DNA of 64,000 nt from contig NC_092364.1 in NCBI RefSeq assembly GCF_030848805.1, positions 21,185,447 to 21,249,446 of the forward strand. The letters run 5' to 3'. The notes under the pieces were generated by a model, which was given only the letters and a program-made list of their open reading frames with translations, was not told the origin of the DNA and searched no databases. Numbering within the stretch: position 1 is the stretch's first letter; every line of letters starts with the position of its first letter. The translations under genes and the position numbers were made by a program. This document shows, one piece after another, positions 14,813 to 28,290 of this stretch. This DNA comes from Temnothorax longispinosus (taxonomy: Eukaryota; Arthropoda; Insecta; Hymenoptera; Formicidae).

Positions 14813-17571
14813 ATATTTATTTATTAACATTTTTCTTTAATTAAATCTTTAATTTGTAACTAATATTGCAATTTCTTTGTTAAGAAATGTGATATAAATT
14901 TAAATAAAGGTAGACTACACATTTTGTACGAAATATATGCTCTTATGCACAAATAATAGTATCTTATTTTATATGTATTTTATTACACGATATTTTATTA
15001 TTTTACACGATATGTATTTGTTCTCTATAATTACTATTTACTTTTATCAATTTTTAATTTGCAAGATTTTATTATCTAAAGATTCGGATTATTTTATCTT
15101 TTACTGCATCAAATCTTTTAGTACGTAATATAATGTGTTCTGAAAAATTTATGATACCTATATAATATTTATTTAATTGTTATAAACTAGTATATTAATG
15201 ATAATCTTTTTAATTGTGTGGAAATATGAAATCTTACACAGAATGGAATCTTAGTAGCAATTGCCTTTGATGAATAAATTGCACTTTGACATGAGAGAAG
15301 TTTGCAAGGTGCGTCCTGTTCTGATGGAGCGTTTTATAGAAATAAAATAGCATGATTTTGACGAAGCTCGCGTCATAATCTAGCGTATAATTTGTTTGCA
15401 TGCTTATAAATCTCTGACAACGTGCCTGTTCATCATTGTATGTGATCGCGTTAGAAAACTTTGAATTAAGTAAGGCAGTGATGCGCAGTTGGTCGAAGAT
15501 GGTACATCATCGCATTACGCATTTATGCATCATCAAAGTAAAATCATCCTGAATAAAAAGTATTTCCGCTATTTACGTTATGTGTTCACGTAACGTTAAA
15601 TCCTCCGTACTTTCAACGAATCTAATTATTTTGTTATCAACAAAAAGCGTTTCACCACACGCGTTATTAAGTCTCTAATCATGCAACTGAGATAAGTATC
15701 TCAGTGAAAGCTCTCTTGTTATTGTTTGCATAATATAGTTGGTGCCGAATAAAAACGAGGAATGAAATAATTATTGCTCAGACGGAGGAACTCCGTTGAG
15801 AACCGTCGCGTTAAACTTCGAAGTATATATCATCAGACGTCAATCAACAATCGTTTTAGCGTAAAATCGCGTGATATGGCATAAGGTGATTGAAGTACCA
15901 ATTATATATTTGCAAGATGTAAAATCTATAGTAGAGCTCACGACTTTATATACGAGACTTTATGACAGCCATTAAACGATTGACCTGTATGCACTTAATA
16001 AGCGAAACCCGTAATTTTTCTCCTTTTAACGAAGATGCACTTGCATCTCATGGCTACTCGTTTCCTGTACTTGCATTTGCTATTTTTTTGCGAAATATAA
16101 TTAATTTTTATCCTGGTAAATAATTACATTAGGAAAGAGTAAAAGTTTTTTTTAATCAAAATAATTGCTTCGTCATTAACCGACATTTGGATGCTATTTT
16201 TAATCACATTCCATATGATGAGTCACACCCATCCAAATGTCATAATACGCGATTTCATCCTATTACCAGCTGTTTGCGGAAATTTTCTCAAGAACAAAAA
16301 CAAGAAAAAGTATAAAAATGAGAACTATTATTTATAAATTAAATTTTAACATTAAATTACATTTAATTAATATCCACATTAAGATACATGGCTCCTTTTA
16401 AAAAAATCTTGTATTTAAGACAAGACAAGCATTTCTAATATATTTTATGTATAATATTATATAATATTATGCATAAAAATATAGAAATCGAAACAAATTG
16501 AGCTTTTAAATTAATTTTTATGAGCATATTGGTAATTATAATCAAGTATATCATATAAATTATAATACAATCAAAATTTGCAACCTTTTTCATGAACCAA
16601 CTGTAGATCATTTTGGAACGCCCTTCCATGGCGATCGAAGCAGTTAGATCTTCGTTCGATTTAATGATAAAATGGATATCTGAATTATCTATAGACAGTA
16701 TTCTTTTGTTATCTTGTATTAAAAGATAAAAGATATATCATATCTTCTTTTTTATATATTCAGAAATTTATTAGACGACCTTAAAAAACCTTAATAGATT
16801 ATTGCGCCACACTTAATAACGAATTATTTGTTTTATAATCATAATAAAATCCCTCTAGTTATACACATCTGCCGCATGATTGTCAATACACGAAGCATGA
16901 TCGGGTTGCATAGAAACAGGGGACATTAAGACAATCTTGATTGTAAAGTATACTTCAAAGAAAAACTCTTGATTTAAAAAAATCTAAATTATAGTGTACT
17001 TTAGATACTCTTCAAAATAAAAAGTTAATGTATAATATTTACGATATAAATTAACATAAAATAAAAAATTAAGGCATTTATAAATTTCTTAAATTGCATA
17101 AATACGATGCATATACAATATCACTAGTAATATATTCGGTAATAATGATGGATTATGGGAATTAATGAGTATGATTTAATCAAACTCTGCGAGAACCATA
17201 ACTTCGAAATTTCGGAAGATATGAATAATGAGAATATATGTTTTTATATAGAAATTATTAATGATAAATCAATTATCATCGGATTTACAGACTTCGCGGT
17301 TTTTCTTCACTCTTCTCAAGAGATTCTTAATTATATTTCTTCATTATATTTGTGATTTCTTTAATAACTTCGGAAAATCTTCAAAATTTTAGTTTCTACA
17401 TTTAAAGGGACACACAACATTTTGTATATATTTGCACACATAGGGAGAGAAAAAAGGACAGCTATACTTACTTTAAGCCAAGATGAAGACTGCCACAGGG
17501 GCTCGCTACGTTTTTTATCTGCCATTTTAGTTTTCGGCCTGTATATAGACACGGTTTTTAATGTACGGCCT

Positions 17572-18219
17572 AAATATTCGGTAATTATTTACAATAGGGC
17601 CTTTTCCGAATTTTGATATTTTCTTGCGGCTTTCTTGGTAAAAATCTTTGTTATGATTCTGACAGTGATATAATCAATCGGGGGAGCCTGAAAAATATGT
17701 ACCTTACCTATTTTTTAATCTATTCTTTTTTTTAGTATTGTTCAATTTTCCACACAAACGTTTAATTTTCTTTGGTATTTATGCATAAAAGGGGCCCCCT
17801 CTCCGATTTGGTTTATTTTTAAATATGTTGTTGGGGGAGTTTTCCCGAATCATTTCATATATACATATATAAAAGGGTCGGAGACCCAGCTCTCAAATAG
17901 TTTCCAAGATATATGCATACACACACACACCGCGCGCGCGGGGGGGGGTGCAAGGGGGGACCTTCGGCCCCTCTCCCGCACCCACCTCTGCCGGTAGGCA
18001 GCGTAGACCAGCGTAGACCTCGCTTTACAACTTAAGTACATGCTAAGGCTGCGGTCCGATTCACGCTCACAACGCTGAAAGCATCGCTCTTTACAACGCG
18101 ATGCTTGTGTTTTAAAGATTTAAAGGTTTAAAGGTTTTCAAAGGTTTTTACAAAGACATATCCGCAAAAAAATATCAAAATTTGGAAAAGGCCCTATTGT
18201 AAATAATTACCAAATATTC
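17572..18219. mobile_element. Non-autonomous DNA transposon with 8-bp target duplication (hAT- or P-like)
   Basis: The terminal inverted repeats are 17580-17629 and 18162-18211. They begin GGTAATTATTTACAATAGGG and match at 48 of 50 positions. The 8-bp sequence AAATATTC lies directly outside both ends (17572-17579 and 18212-18219), which is a target-site duplication. Eight base pairs is typical of hAT and P superfamilies; the terminal motif does not let me choose between them. The 632-bp element encodes no transposase. Its interior holds a TATATAAAAG motif, an AC/CG dinucleotide run ending in a G-tract (about 17917-17949), and a small hairpin around 18083-18106. Confidence 0.88.
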
Positions 18220-18369
18220 GCATTTATATTTAAAATTTTACGAGTGTACCTATGCTTAAAACTCCAGGCTTTTAAAATATATATATAAAGAAATTGATTT
18301 TTTTAGCCCAACAAAGTAGAATACTCCCTTAAGAAAGCGTACAGGGATTTTCTCTTTAAACTCGTGCCG

Positions 18370-18740
18370 CGTCGGCTGATTGCCCGGTACGCGCCAACCA
18401 ATTGTTGAACTCGTGTCGGACAGCTGGTGGGAATCTCGTACGAGCGAGCGAGCGAGCGAGCGTACACAGCAACAATCAGTTCACACCGTACGCTCGGCGC
18501 GAAAGGCACGGCTGTGGTATGTGGTAGCGCGCGACACAAGTGACAGAAATTGCACGCGTGTGCGTACGCGTGAGTGACTTTCGTCTCGTTTCCCCTTTTT
18601 TTATTTTCTTTTTTTTTATGATCCAGAAAACGCGACGAGAGAAACGGTCCAGGCGGAGTCGAACGATGTCGCGAGATTGATTCGACGAACCAACTATCAG
18701 CCGGTGTGCGCCTCGGTAGATTCTGTTAAGTTCAACGTCC
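18370..18740 (+). promoter_or_regulatory. GC/CpG-rich island, possible promoter and 5' UTR exon
   Basis: In otherwise AT-rich DNA this block is rich in CpG. It contains five tandem CGAG/GAGC tetranucleotides (about 18441-18462) followed by ATCAGTTCACA, which resembles an arthropod initiator. A GTGAGT splice-donor-like site lies near 18570. Together these suggest a promoter with an untranslated first exon, but no downstream coding exon could be tied to it. Strand is a guess from the initiator and donor orientation. Confidence 0.3.
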
Positions 18741-19759
18741 TGTTCCCTTCCTATCTCCCTTTTCTTCTCTTTTCCTTCCTTTATGGTTAATTATCTAGAC
18801 ATACCCTGTAGGTGACATTTTATATCTCACAATCAACACTCACTCCGCATTTCGAAAATATCTTCGAAAGTACTTCGTAAGTATCTTATCTTTATGATAA
18901 TGCAAGTATGCAACTCTTGTCATTTGGTACAGAATGTCAACATCGTATCAGCACAGGTCTTATGGATAAATATCCTGTATTGTCCTATTGTTGTTTAAAA
19001 TTTTTTTGGAGATTTTAATTTATTTTTAATTTAACATTATAAGGTATAAATCTGTATTAAAATATTGCTTTCTTTGTTGAAATTATCGTTCATCAAACTC
19101 CAGACGGACGATGATTGACATTTGCGCCAGATTAATCCACGGTTAATCAGAATCACGTTGCATCCACATGCTTGATAAATTGCTTTAAACATAATTTAAT
19201 TATAGACTGGTTGTGAGGAAGATATTGTGTTGGAGCAGCGATGTTTATTTATAGTTCAAATAGTACTAACAATGAAAACCTAATTACAGTACGAAATATA
19301 CGAATGTAATTCAACAATTTAGACAAAAGAATGAAGAGAACGCTTTGTGCCTTTCTTTTTTAGTTAAATAACCTCTCTAAAATTAATTAAAGAAAAAATA
19401 GTGTATGTGTACGCGCTGTTCTGTGTCTTGGAACTGTGACTTGATAAGCACTTCTTGTTTAACAACCTATCTGTCATACGAATATCTTAATTCAATATTA
19501 CTCCCGTTGCACACTATTTATTTGCGTTTTGTCTTATGCATGATGAAGAAAAAATTATAATATAAATCATTAGGGAAAAATTCCACATGAATAATATAAA
19601 AGAAATAGTGCCTGGCTTATTTAAACAGTTAATGTTTTGATCTGATGTTTAATACGCCATTATGTTAGACATCGGACGATTAATATTTATAGTAAGATTA
19701 TATAAACAGGTGGATCCATATTCATCTTCTTTTATACAATGCTATCAAACGATGATAAA

Positions 19760-19880
19760 GGCTACGGTCAACGTGACACTACAAATGCTTTGGAGCGTTC
19801 TTCTTCTCCTTCTTTCTTTATTGAAAGAAAAGAGAAGAGGAATGCTTCGAAGCATTTGTAGCGTCACGTTGACCGTAGCC
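19760..19880. repeat. 121-bp near-perfect hairpin (fold-back MITE or hairpin RNA)
   Basis: The left arm starts GGCTACGGTCAACGTGAC and pairs with the right arm over about 57 bp with only a few mismatches and a loop of about 6 bases. Flanking AAA on both sides could be a short target duplication but is too simple to prove it. The structure could be an immobile fold-back transposon or the template of a hairpin or microRNA precursor. Confidence 0.85.
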
Positions 19881-22800
19881 AAAGACAACTAAAAATGATA
19901 AAGATATACTAACAAAAGACAGGTGTCGTTTAATTATTTTCTGTGTTAAAACATAAAGCACACCATTATTTCTATAATTATCTCTATTTTCATCATATCG
20001 TAAGATATACAACGATAACATATGATCACCTGATCGCTTCTTTGTTAGCTTCTAATTGCCTCATACAGATAACCTTGTCAAATAAAAGAAAAATTAAAAT
20101 AGATTGATTTTATCTATTTTATCTATGTAGTTGATAAAATTCCTAATTGCTATTTGAACGTTGACCTTAGCATAATAGATCAAATACGGAGTACAAATCG
20201 AAGCATACAGGTTTATCTATAGCAAGTAACATTCCAAATGAAAATGGGAGTAAGTAAATTTTTTTGGATAAAATTCCGAGTCGGAGTTAAAGCAGATTAA
20301 TTTCTTATCTATCTATTGAATAAAATTCCAAGTCGTAATATATTTAAGTTTCCGTGGATTGCAGATAAATAATGATAATTTTATATAACTAAAAATAAAA
20401 AGATACAGATAGCATCATGTATGTCACGATCTTTACGTAATTACGAGCGTCAATTGTCACGTTCATATACGTACGTGACCTTATCTATATTGCACTAGAT
20501 TAGCATTGACTGCATCCGCGACACATGCGGAATGTTCTCAAAAAGGATGCGTGTGAATATGCGGATAACATCGACACGTGTTAGTTACGAGAATCATTCG
20601 GCAATTCTTCCATGCACGCTCACGAACAAGCTTCCTATTCAGACAGGCACGTAAAAAGCAGAAAGACAGAAAAAAAAAACGATTTTTATCGCAAACAAGT
20701 GGGAAATAATAAATTGCCTCTGCCATAATTTCGTTGCGGAAATTTTGCCGATCTCGTTAATAAAAATCAAATTGTCATTTAATTCGACCAAAAAGATAAA
20801 GTACTTCTTTTTACCGTACGTATAGTAAAGTAATTTATTTCACATTTGGATTACAGCGTCTTTTAACGTTTCGTAATAATTTATCTATGGTAGGAAAATG
20901 CAATATTGAAATTGGAGTCTTGGAGACATGAGGAAATATCTAATACAATTGTATCTTTATCGTATGTATACGTAAATACTGCATATTATTACATCTGCCA
21001 CGTGTAGTCTGGAATTTTAAATAGAGAAATTCAGGAATCAGGAAGCTCTATCATGGCCATTATATCGCATATGCGAGGTTTGCATACAAAAGAAACGGCT
21101 GTAACATTTATAGATAAAAATCTATAACAAATTTCATTATTTTACTGTACGATTAGCAAAGGTAAACAACTCTGTTGATAATTTGCAGCTGCATTATATT
21201 ATACTTTTTTAGAATGAAATGAGTATATTAAATATATTAGATTTTTAGATGTTTTATAATTAGACATTGGAGAAAGAGAAAAGAGATAATATAACATAAA
21301 GGAATTATGTTATAGAAACAAAATTAACGATAGCGCTCTATTTACAGAAATCTTTATCGACACTATCCAATTACGACATAACGAATGAGATCATTATTTA
21401 TGTCTATCGCATACGCTATGAAGATCATTGACGCAAGAGTCACACATTTGCGAAATAATTTTTTTTTCTACAATCGCGACATCACTTTGGAGAAATCGTT
21501 GACATTGCAGTTCATGAAGCAATTGATAAAATTGTTTATTTTATCTCTTCCGATGTAACGCGATCTACAGTATACGTTATATATGCGACAGATTATATAC
21601 GTTATGAGTTTTTACTCACTCGCGATGCTCGCGACATTCTCGTAAGAGTTTTTATGTGATCAGCTACTAATGAACAACTTTATAACAATAGCTCATTAAC
21701 AAGTAATGATTATAAATTATTAATATGAATATATGATCGAAATATGATGCTAGCCGCAGTTATAGATAAAGACACGGTACTCTCAGACACAAATAAAAAT
21801 CAATTTCATACATCGGGGTTGATCCTTTCGAGATTTAGACAATTTTTATTCGCGTGATAGAATTCTTAAATAATTCGGCAAAAATAAAATAAATTAGATA
21901 TAATATTAACAAAGTATCATACTCCAACAACGAAGTAAATTTACCATTCAAATGACTCGACTGAATTTTAAGTATCACACGAGATGTGTGTATGTGTGTA
22001 CTTGCTTAATAATTTCTGGGTATATATATAAAGCAATTCTGAGGGTCTCGCTTTTAAGTTACCGATGGCGATGGCACTTAGTGACGTCACGTTGAGAGAG
22101 AGCGAGGAGTTTAAGTAGGTTACCCGCGGACATGAGAGACGATTGGCTATTGGCCACGGAATATGGTCATGAACGAAACGTCGAATCGAGTTTGCTCGAT
22201 GTCATACAACGAAAAAGAGGTCCCAGACTTATCGTCGGTTTATACCAATTTTTAGGTCACCCGCCCTCATCGCGCGCGCAATGTCGCGCGCGAGATAGTC
22301 GTGAATTCACGAGGGATAACGCGAGCCTTGGCAGCTGCTCGGTGTAGCTTGCTGCATCGCTAACGTGTCGAATCCCAACTTTTCTTACTTCATCGAACTA
22401 TCGGCAAAAATGTTGTTTTTTAATATAATTAATAAAACAGATCAACTTGTATATTTATAAATTAAGTGATATGTTTATCATGGACGATAAGAACAACTTT
22501 TATCACTGAATCGTGGTATTTATGGGTCGAGCTTTTCTTAGATCTTACTTTCCAAAGTGAAATATACATCTGATTGAGGGTCTGTCAGATGAAGATGTGA
22601 TGAAAATAAGTGAGTCTTGTCAGACACTCGATAATAGTCGAGCATGAGGCAGGAAATAACAACGCTTCGCTCAACGTGATTTTACATTCAGGTCGCAGAT
22701 GCTAAAGAAGTGGATACTCTTCAGGGAGATCTTAATCTCATGTTTCTTTTCATTTGTCAAGTTCGCGAAAGAGACATATGTTTACATATATTTCCGGATT

Positions 22801-23840
22801 ACGCAGCCTCCTCCTATAAATCATTACGCTTTCACTGGTGCTAATCGAAAGAATACATATCGTACAAAAATACTGACAAATCTACTTGAAATTTGCTCAT
22901 TCATGTGATAAATGCAGATTCAATACAAATGAATATTCATATATAAGTTTCTTTATGTCACATAGCCGCCGAAAAAAAAACCATCTAACTTGCTGTAAAA
23001 CAATATCGATTTATATCGTTGAGACAATTTTAAGCAAATAAATTCGAGGAATATTTATTTTAATCAATTAAGTGATATCAAACGCAAAATTCTTCTTCTC
23101 TCTCATTCGGCTGTCATCTGCAGACATTAAATCGCGAAACGAGATATTATATTTAAACTTTCGAAATTAAAAACGTTTAGATATGAATGAAACAGTCATT
23201 AAAAAGTTAAACACGCGTTGGTCAATCCCATGAATCTCGAGGTCGAGTCAGTCGAGTGCAATCTGTTATTATAGCATAGTCGCTGACGCGTCCAGTTTAT
23301 TATTCTGTGAATACACGCACATACACAGACGTGAAACGTCTATTGTGCGCGGAGATGGTCGTCGACATTAGCGTTACGTAATTGTGAAAATCTGTGAGAA
23401 GTTCTCTCCGAACGCTCTTTAAAATATTTAAGACCGCGTAAAAAATGCTTCTTATGAACATATTCTTTTTTAGGATGCATAACGTTATTGTCGCAAATTA
23501 TTTCCTGTTTTGAAAATGCCACTGTCTTTCGCAATTAACACGTCTGCCAGTGAGTTTTATGCCTTACCACGTAAGCCACAGTAGAATTTTTATAAGCATA
23601 TATAATGATAAAAAATAATATGAAAATAAATAAAGATATATTCTCATGGGTAGTGTGTTGAATTATGCACTTTATATTTTTCGTTATTATTTAGCTATTT
23701 ATGTTTAGATTTTATATTAAATATTTATTTTCTCACAAGTGTTTTAAAAAATTTCGATAGCACCAATAACCAGTAATCACTAGTGTGTCACTGAAAAAAG
23801 TTATGCGTCGGTCACCAATCGATAATAATTATTAAATTAT

Positions 23841-24321
23841 ATATTTAATCAATAAAACATTAATAATTTTTTACTCGACCTAACTGTTATGTGACCAATA
23901 AAATAATCCGTTTAACGGTAATACTCTCAAAATATAACGGATGAAATTAGCATTGCACATTGTCATTATAGTTGGATGTCAAGAAATTAAAAAAAAAAAG
24001 AAACCACAAAGTACAGAAATAAAAATTAGAATATTTTGAAAATTGAAACACTTAGGAAATACGTTAAAATTACTCAGCAACAAACGATAGACCAAGATAG
24101 CTGTTAAGTGGTTTTCCTAAGTGTTTCAATTTTCAAGACATAATTCTATTTTTTATTTCTATGATTCTTTGTAATTTCTTTTTTTTAATTTCTTGACATC
24201 TAACTATGATGACGATATATAATGCTAATTTTATCCGTTTTATTTTAAAATTATTATTGTTAGTTATTTATTGGCAAACCAACGTCTCATATTTAATTCA
24301 ATAAAACATTAATATAATTTT
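23841..24321. repeat. 30-bp direct repeats flanking the fold-back element
   Basis: ATATTTAAT(T)CAATAAAACATTAATA(T)AATTTT occurs at 23841-23870 and again at 24289-24321 in the same orientation, differing by two single-base indels. The pair brackets the fold-back element and is too long for a standard target-site duplication. Confidence 0.7.
23936..24240. mobile_element. Fold-back element with ~125-bp inverted arms
   Basis: The arms at 23936-24059 and 24112-24240 are inverted copies of each other with small indels. The shared landmarks are AACGGAT-AAATTAGCAT, ATGTCAAGAAATTAAAA and AAAATTGAAACACTTAGG. A ~52-bp unpaired centre separates them. A shorter outer match (CCAATAAA near 23894, TTATTGG near 24268) suggests the original ends lie further out. 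No coding sequence. Family unknown. Confidence 0.8.
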
Positions 24322-27300
24322 GCAATCTTTTATTTATTTTTATTTTGTTATTTTATCTCTGCTGTATTTCTCTTAGGGAACAATATTCAAAGTTATCGGT
24401 CTTGCAACTTGCATTTTTAAACGTCTAAAGATAATTTTAGAAATCTACTGCATATTCAAGAGAAACGATAACAACAGAATTAACATCATAATTACGAGAA
24501 TTTTTACATCGATAAGATGTGCTGCTAATGAGCATTGATAATGATAACAATGTTAAATACAGCATGTGCAAAAATCGATGAAGAGATAATCTAGTTCAAG
24601 ACCGCAGAAAATTCCACTTTCTGCGAATTACCTTTGTGAATGGTTTCGTACGCTTTACAAGAGGAATATGAAAGAAAAGTGAAAGGTCGGGTGACGCTGT
24701 TTCGATACTCGCTTTTACCGCCGGCACTTTTTGCCACTTGGAAGATGCAGCATTTTAATTATCCGCATACATAGGTATATCAAATTTTTTCCGCCGCGCT
24801 TGTTAAGTATCCACTAATTTTTATAGCTCATATAATTTTATCTACGACCGTATGTATGGCGGATAAATGGGACGTAAATATGTAGAAAGTAAAGATTAAT
24901 GTTGCTTTAATGTTTAATTTAAGAAAAAAGGGTTTTACGATCCCAGCAATGTGCTGGTTTATTTTCACTGTTCGACCATTCGCCTCTCATGGGTTGTAAT
25001 TATCTTTTTTTCTGCCAGTTATAGTAATAAATCTCAGCTTAACCGCAATATGGCTTCATATATATTTCTATGTGCTTCTTTTACATAATAGCGTTCTGTG
25101 TTATGTATTATTCTGTAAGTTTTGCTTAACACATATTTACAATTTGCAAGTTTGTAGAATATATATCTTCAAACGCTGTCTTTGTCAATTGAGAATTAAA
25201 TGTCAATAATTGTTAACGATAATAAATTATCTGTTATTGTATAAACTTCGATATTCAGCGAAAAGTGAGGAAAACGTCGTATTGCGACTAGTACAATGAC
25301 ATATTCAAATGAACAAAGCTGTGTGTTAAAAAAGAAATCGAAAAAATTCCATCGACTAAGGTCAACGGTGAGAAACATTGTTAGCTGCACAGGTGCTCAT
25401 TTACTGTATTCATCGAGGAAGTGATCTCATTAACGATTGAATGCCTTGAATTGAACAGAAAATGATGCAAATGTTAACTGAACTGTAATGACGTTTCAAT
25501 AAAATGTTAATACAGCATTTAATCTCTTAAAATTACTCTTATAGAAATAAAATCTTTTTTAACTTATGCACAAAATGCCACTGTAGTTAAATTAATAATT
25601 TTATTGCTATTGAAAGAATTTATGGTATTTAAATTATATAAAAATGTTAGAAAGCCGGATGTGCTCTGAGAAAATTATTCGAACATCCGAGTTACGCTGC
25701 AGAAAATACTGTATGAGGGGTTTTCATCGTGCGGGAAGCTGTGAGTTCACGATGATTCAACGATTACCATGAACGATGTTGCGCGGATGTTTTTAAAATT
25801 AAGGGAAAGTTCGGCGAGAAGGAGGAGAAATGCATAATTTCGCTCTGGCGCGCCTTTGTCTGTCCGACTAGTATGCACTGCATTCACTTCTTGGTATTAT
25901 AGCTTCTCTCCGAAGTCGTAACATTGTTTTATGTTTCTCAGCATTCTCCAATACGATGTTGTACCAAGGTCTTATCAATTCAGGTTCGCGTGAATTGCAA
26001 AAATTAATAACGCAAGAATGAATATCGTGCAATTGCACATTTTCTGCAAGAATCGCCAAGCCATAAAACTACGACTTGTTATCAGACAAACGAAGCATTT
26101 ACATACTTATGATAAAAAATAAGTTTCAATTATGTAAAAACGAACATCCTAGCTGTCCAAATATAAAACTTTCATTTATTACTATAAAAGTATCAATAAA
26201 AATTCGGAAATTCACGAGCTTTTTAAAGATATACAAATAAATCGTTTGATCAGGTTTTGACAAAGAAATATCAAACTTATGTCTTCGACTAAATTTTGAG
26301 CTAACTTGTATATAAACACCTTGCTATCATCGTAATAAATTGTAATAAATCATAATCTACAGGGAAAAAAAAGTACCTGTCAGATATTTTCCCGTCGAGT
26401 CGCTCGAGAAACGTGACATTATCCGTTGTTAATTAAAATTTAGCGAGAAGCGCGTGCAAATCACCACGACAGCAGTCGACAGCAATGATCGAGCCAATGC
26501 GAATGCAATATGTTATTAAATGTCTCTACACGCGTTTTCTAGCCGGAAGCATAGTTTCTCGCGTCCCGATAGACTCTCAATGTCTCTATTCGCGATCTTC
26601 CCTGCCATTCTTTCTTCGAAGCGCCGGTGGTTTCACCTCTTTTCTTCGAGTTCTGCATAGAAATTTCTCCCGTGGAGATTTTTTAGTGCATCGCGACGCT
26701 CTCGCACATTTTAAAACGAAAAGAATTTAAGCAAGAGAAAATTTTATCCGATCGATTCGCAATTTAAAATGAGAAGTAGTTTCGAAAACCGAAAATATAT
26801 TGATCAGACGATATTTTTTAATTAAAGAATGTTTAATTATATCTACGTTCACGATTCTCGGATATGCATGCACGATCGATTCTACATAAAATATAGATTA
26901 TTTTTCTTCTGTATAAATAAATCAGATGTATCCGTTTTATGTTGGATTCTTCGCGCGATACATTTCATTAAATCGCGTGTGTATCTTCCCAAACAGGAAA
27001 CAACATTCTGTATCTTTCCCGTTTGCGTGCGAAGAGATAGAGATTCTTCTACCTGTATTCTTTACATCGAGCGCGGAAGTAAACACGTTGACGAAAGTTA
27101 AACACCGGCAACATCACTTCTCTCGGATGATATATTAATGCCGGCAGAAGTGTCGTAATTTTATCATTAATTTTTTAATTTTCTGTTTACAAGAAAGATA
27201 GCGTTTCGTTGATTCGCCTTTTGAGAAGTTTCGCATCGCACACTGTAAAAGGATTTTATAAATTATTACGATGAATTAAAAATGATGAAAATTAAGTGTA

Positions 27301-27787
27301 AAATTGTCTTTTCATTTAAAACTAAAAACAATTTTAGATAATCGTGGTTTTTTCCACATAACGTATATCTTGTTGGATAAAAGTTCTTATTCATGTAACG
27401 ACTTAAAGGAATTTTCTACTCGACAATTATTGCTATCACTCCTCGGTTAAATGGCATTGATAAATTAACACACTTGGGTAACATTTGATAAAATATGTTC
27501 AAAGTAACTACGTTGTTGTTTGTATAACAGACAATTATACAAAATAACAGTTTTGAACATAAAAATGATACTGATTGATATAGAAATGAGTTAAAGAACA
27601 ATATTATTTTTTAAGGTATAGCAGAGACTGCCATTATCAAAGTATCAATTTTTTCATATTATTTTTCCATATTATATATCTCTCACATAAATATTTAGCA
27701 CCGAAGAAAATAAAAATACGCGAAAATACAATTTAAACAAAAGATTCAAAATTTACTTAAAAATTATCTGATGATTCGCATTATCAG

Positions 27788-28290
27788 TGACGAAAGTGAA
27801 TTGCTCATCACCGAAGTGTCTCACAAAACTAAAAAAAGAAGGCGACCTTGACAATGATGAAAGCCGGCCGCAACGCTTCCTGAACTTCCTCCGGCGAATT
27901 ACGGCTCTATAAAGACAGAAATTATGCACCGGCAACGAGCTTAACCATCAATGACGAAAGTGGATCCCTAATAACGTCATCGCATCACAATGATTCGGAA
28001 AGTGAAAAAGCGAACGATCGCTGGGAAGAAGGAAACCAGTGCGCCCATTGAATCGGCCGAAGAAACTGGAACTTTGTAAATGGAAAATCACAACCGCGCA
28101 ATCGTCGTCAATCAGCTGATGACGAAAGTAGATCACATTCGTGTCACTACCCGGAATATCTTCATTTCCTAGGGACAAATATTGGCGATCGCCGGAAATC
28201 GTAACTCTGTTAAAAAGTAAATGGTGCGCGATTTTATGCGCATAATTTATCGATTATATACGATTAATGACGAAAGCGGACTACAGCGGA
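27788..28290. repeat. Degenerate four-unit tandem array, period ~148-168 bp
   Basis: The motif TGACGAAAG(T/C) recurs at 27788, 27952, 28120 and 28268, giving spacings of 164, 168 and 148 bp. In the second to fourth units it is preceded by a diverged but alignable block. That block runs from a CCGGCGAA- or CCGGAAA-like start, through an ACT(C/T)TGTAAA-like core and an AAAT stretch, to CGCG or CACC. The open frames across it differ from unit to unit, so it is probably an old satellite or tandem duplication rather than a coding repeat. Confidence 0.55.

Larger units (their letters stand above)
10818..17571. other. Intergenic, AT-rich, no supported gene
   Basis: No conserved coding signal was recognised. 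The region contains small repeats listed separately (14282-14323, 14457-14487, 14770-14812) and an imperfect inverted pair with ~14-bp arms at about 16179-16247. A 66-codon AT-rich open frame at 17155-17355 (+) has no recognised similarity and is not called as a gene. Confidence 0.5.

Noticed and set aside
27788..28290. Array considered as CRISPR-like or box C/D snoRNA cluster
   Set aside because: The repeats are not near-identical, spacers are not uniform, and the host is a eukaryote. Box C/D motifs are absent in three of the four units.
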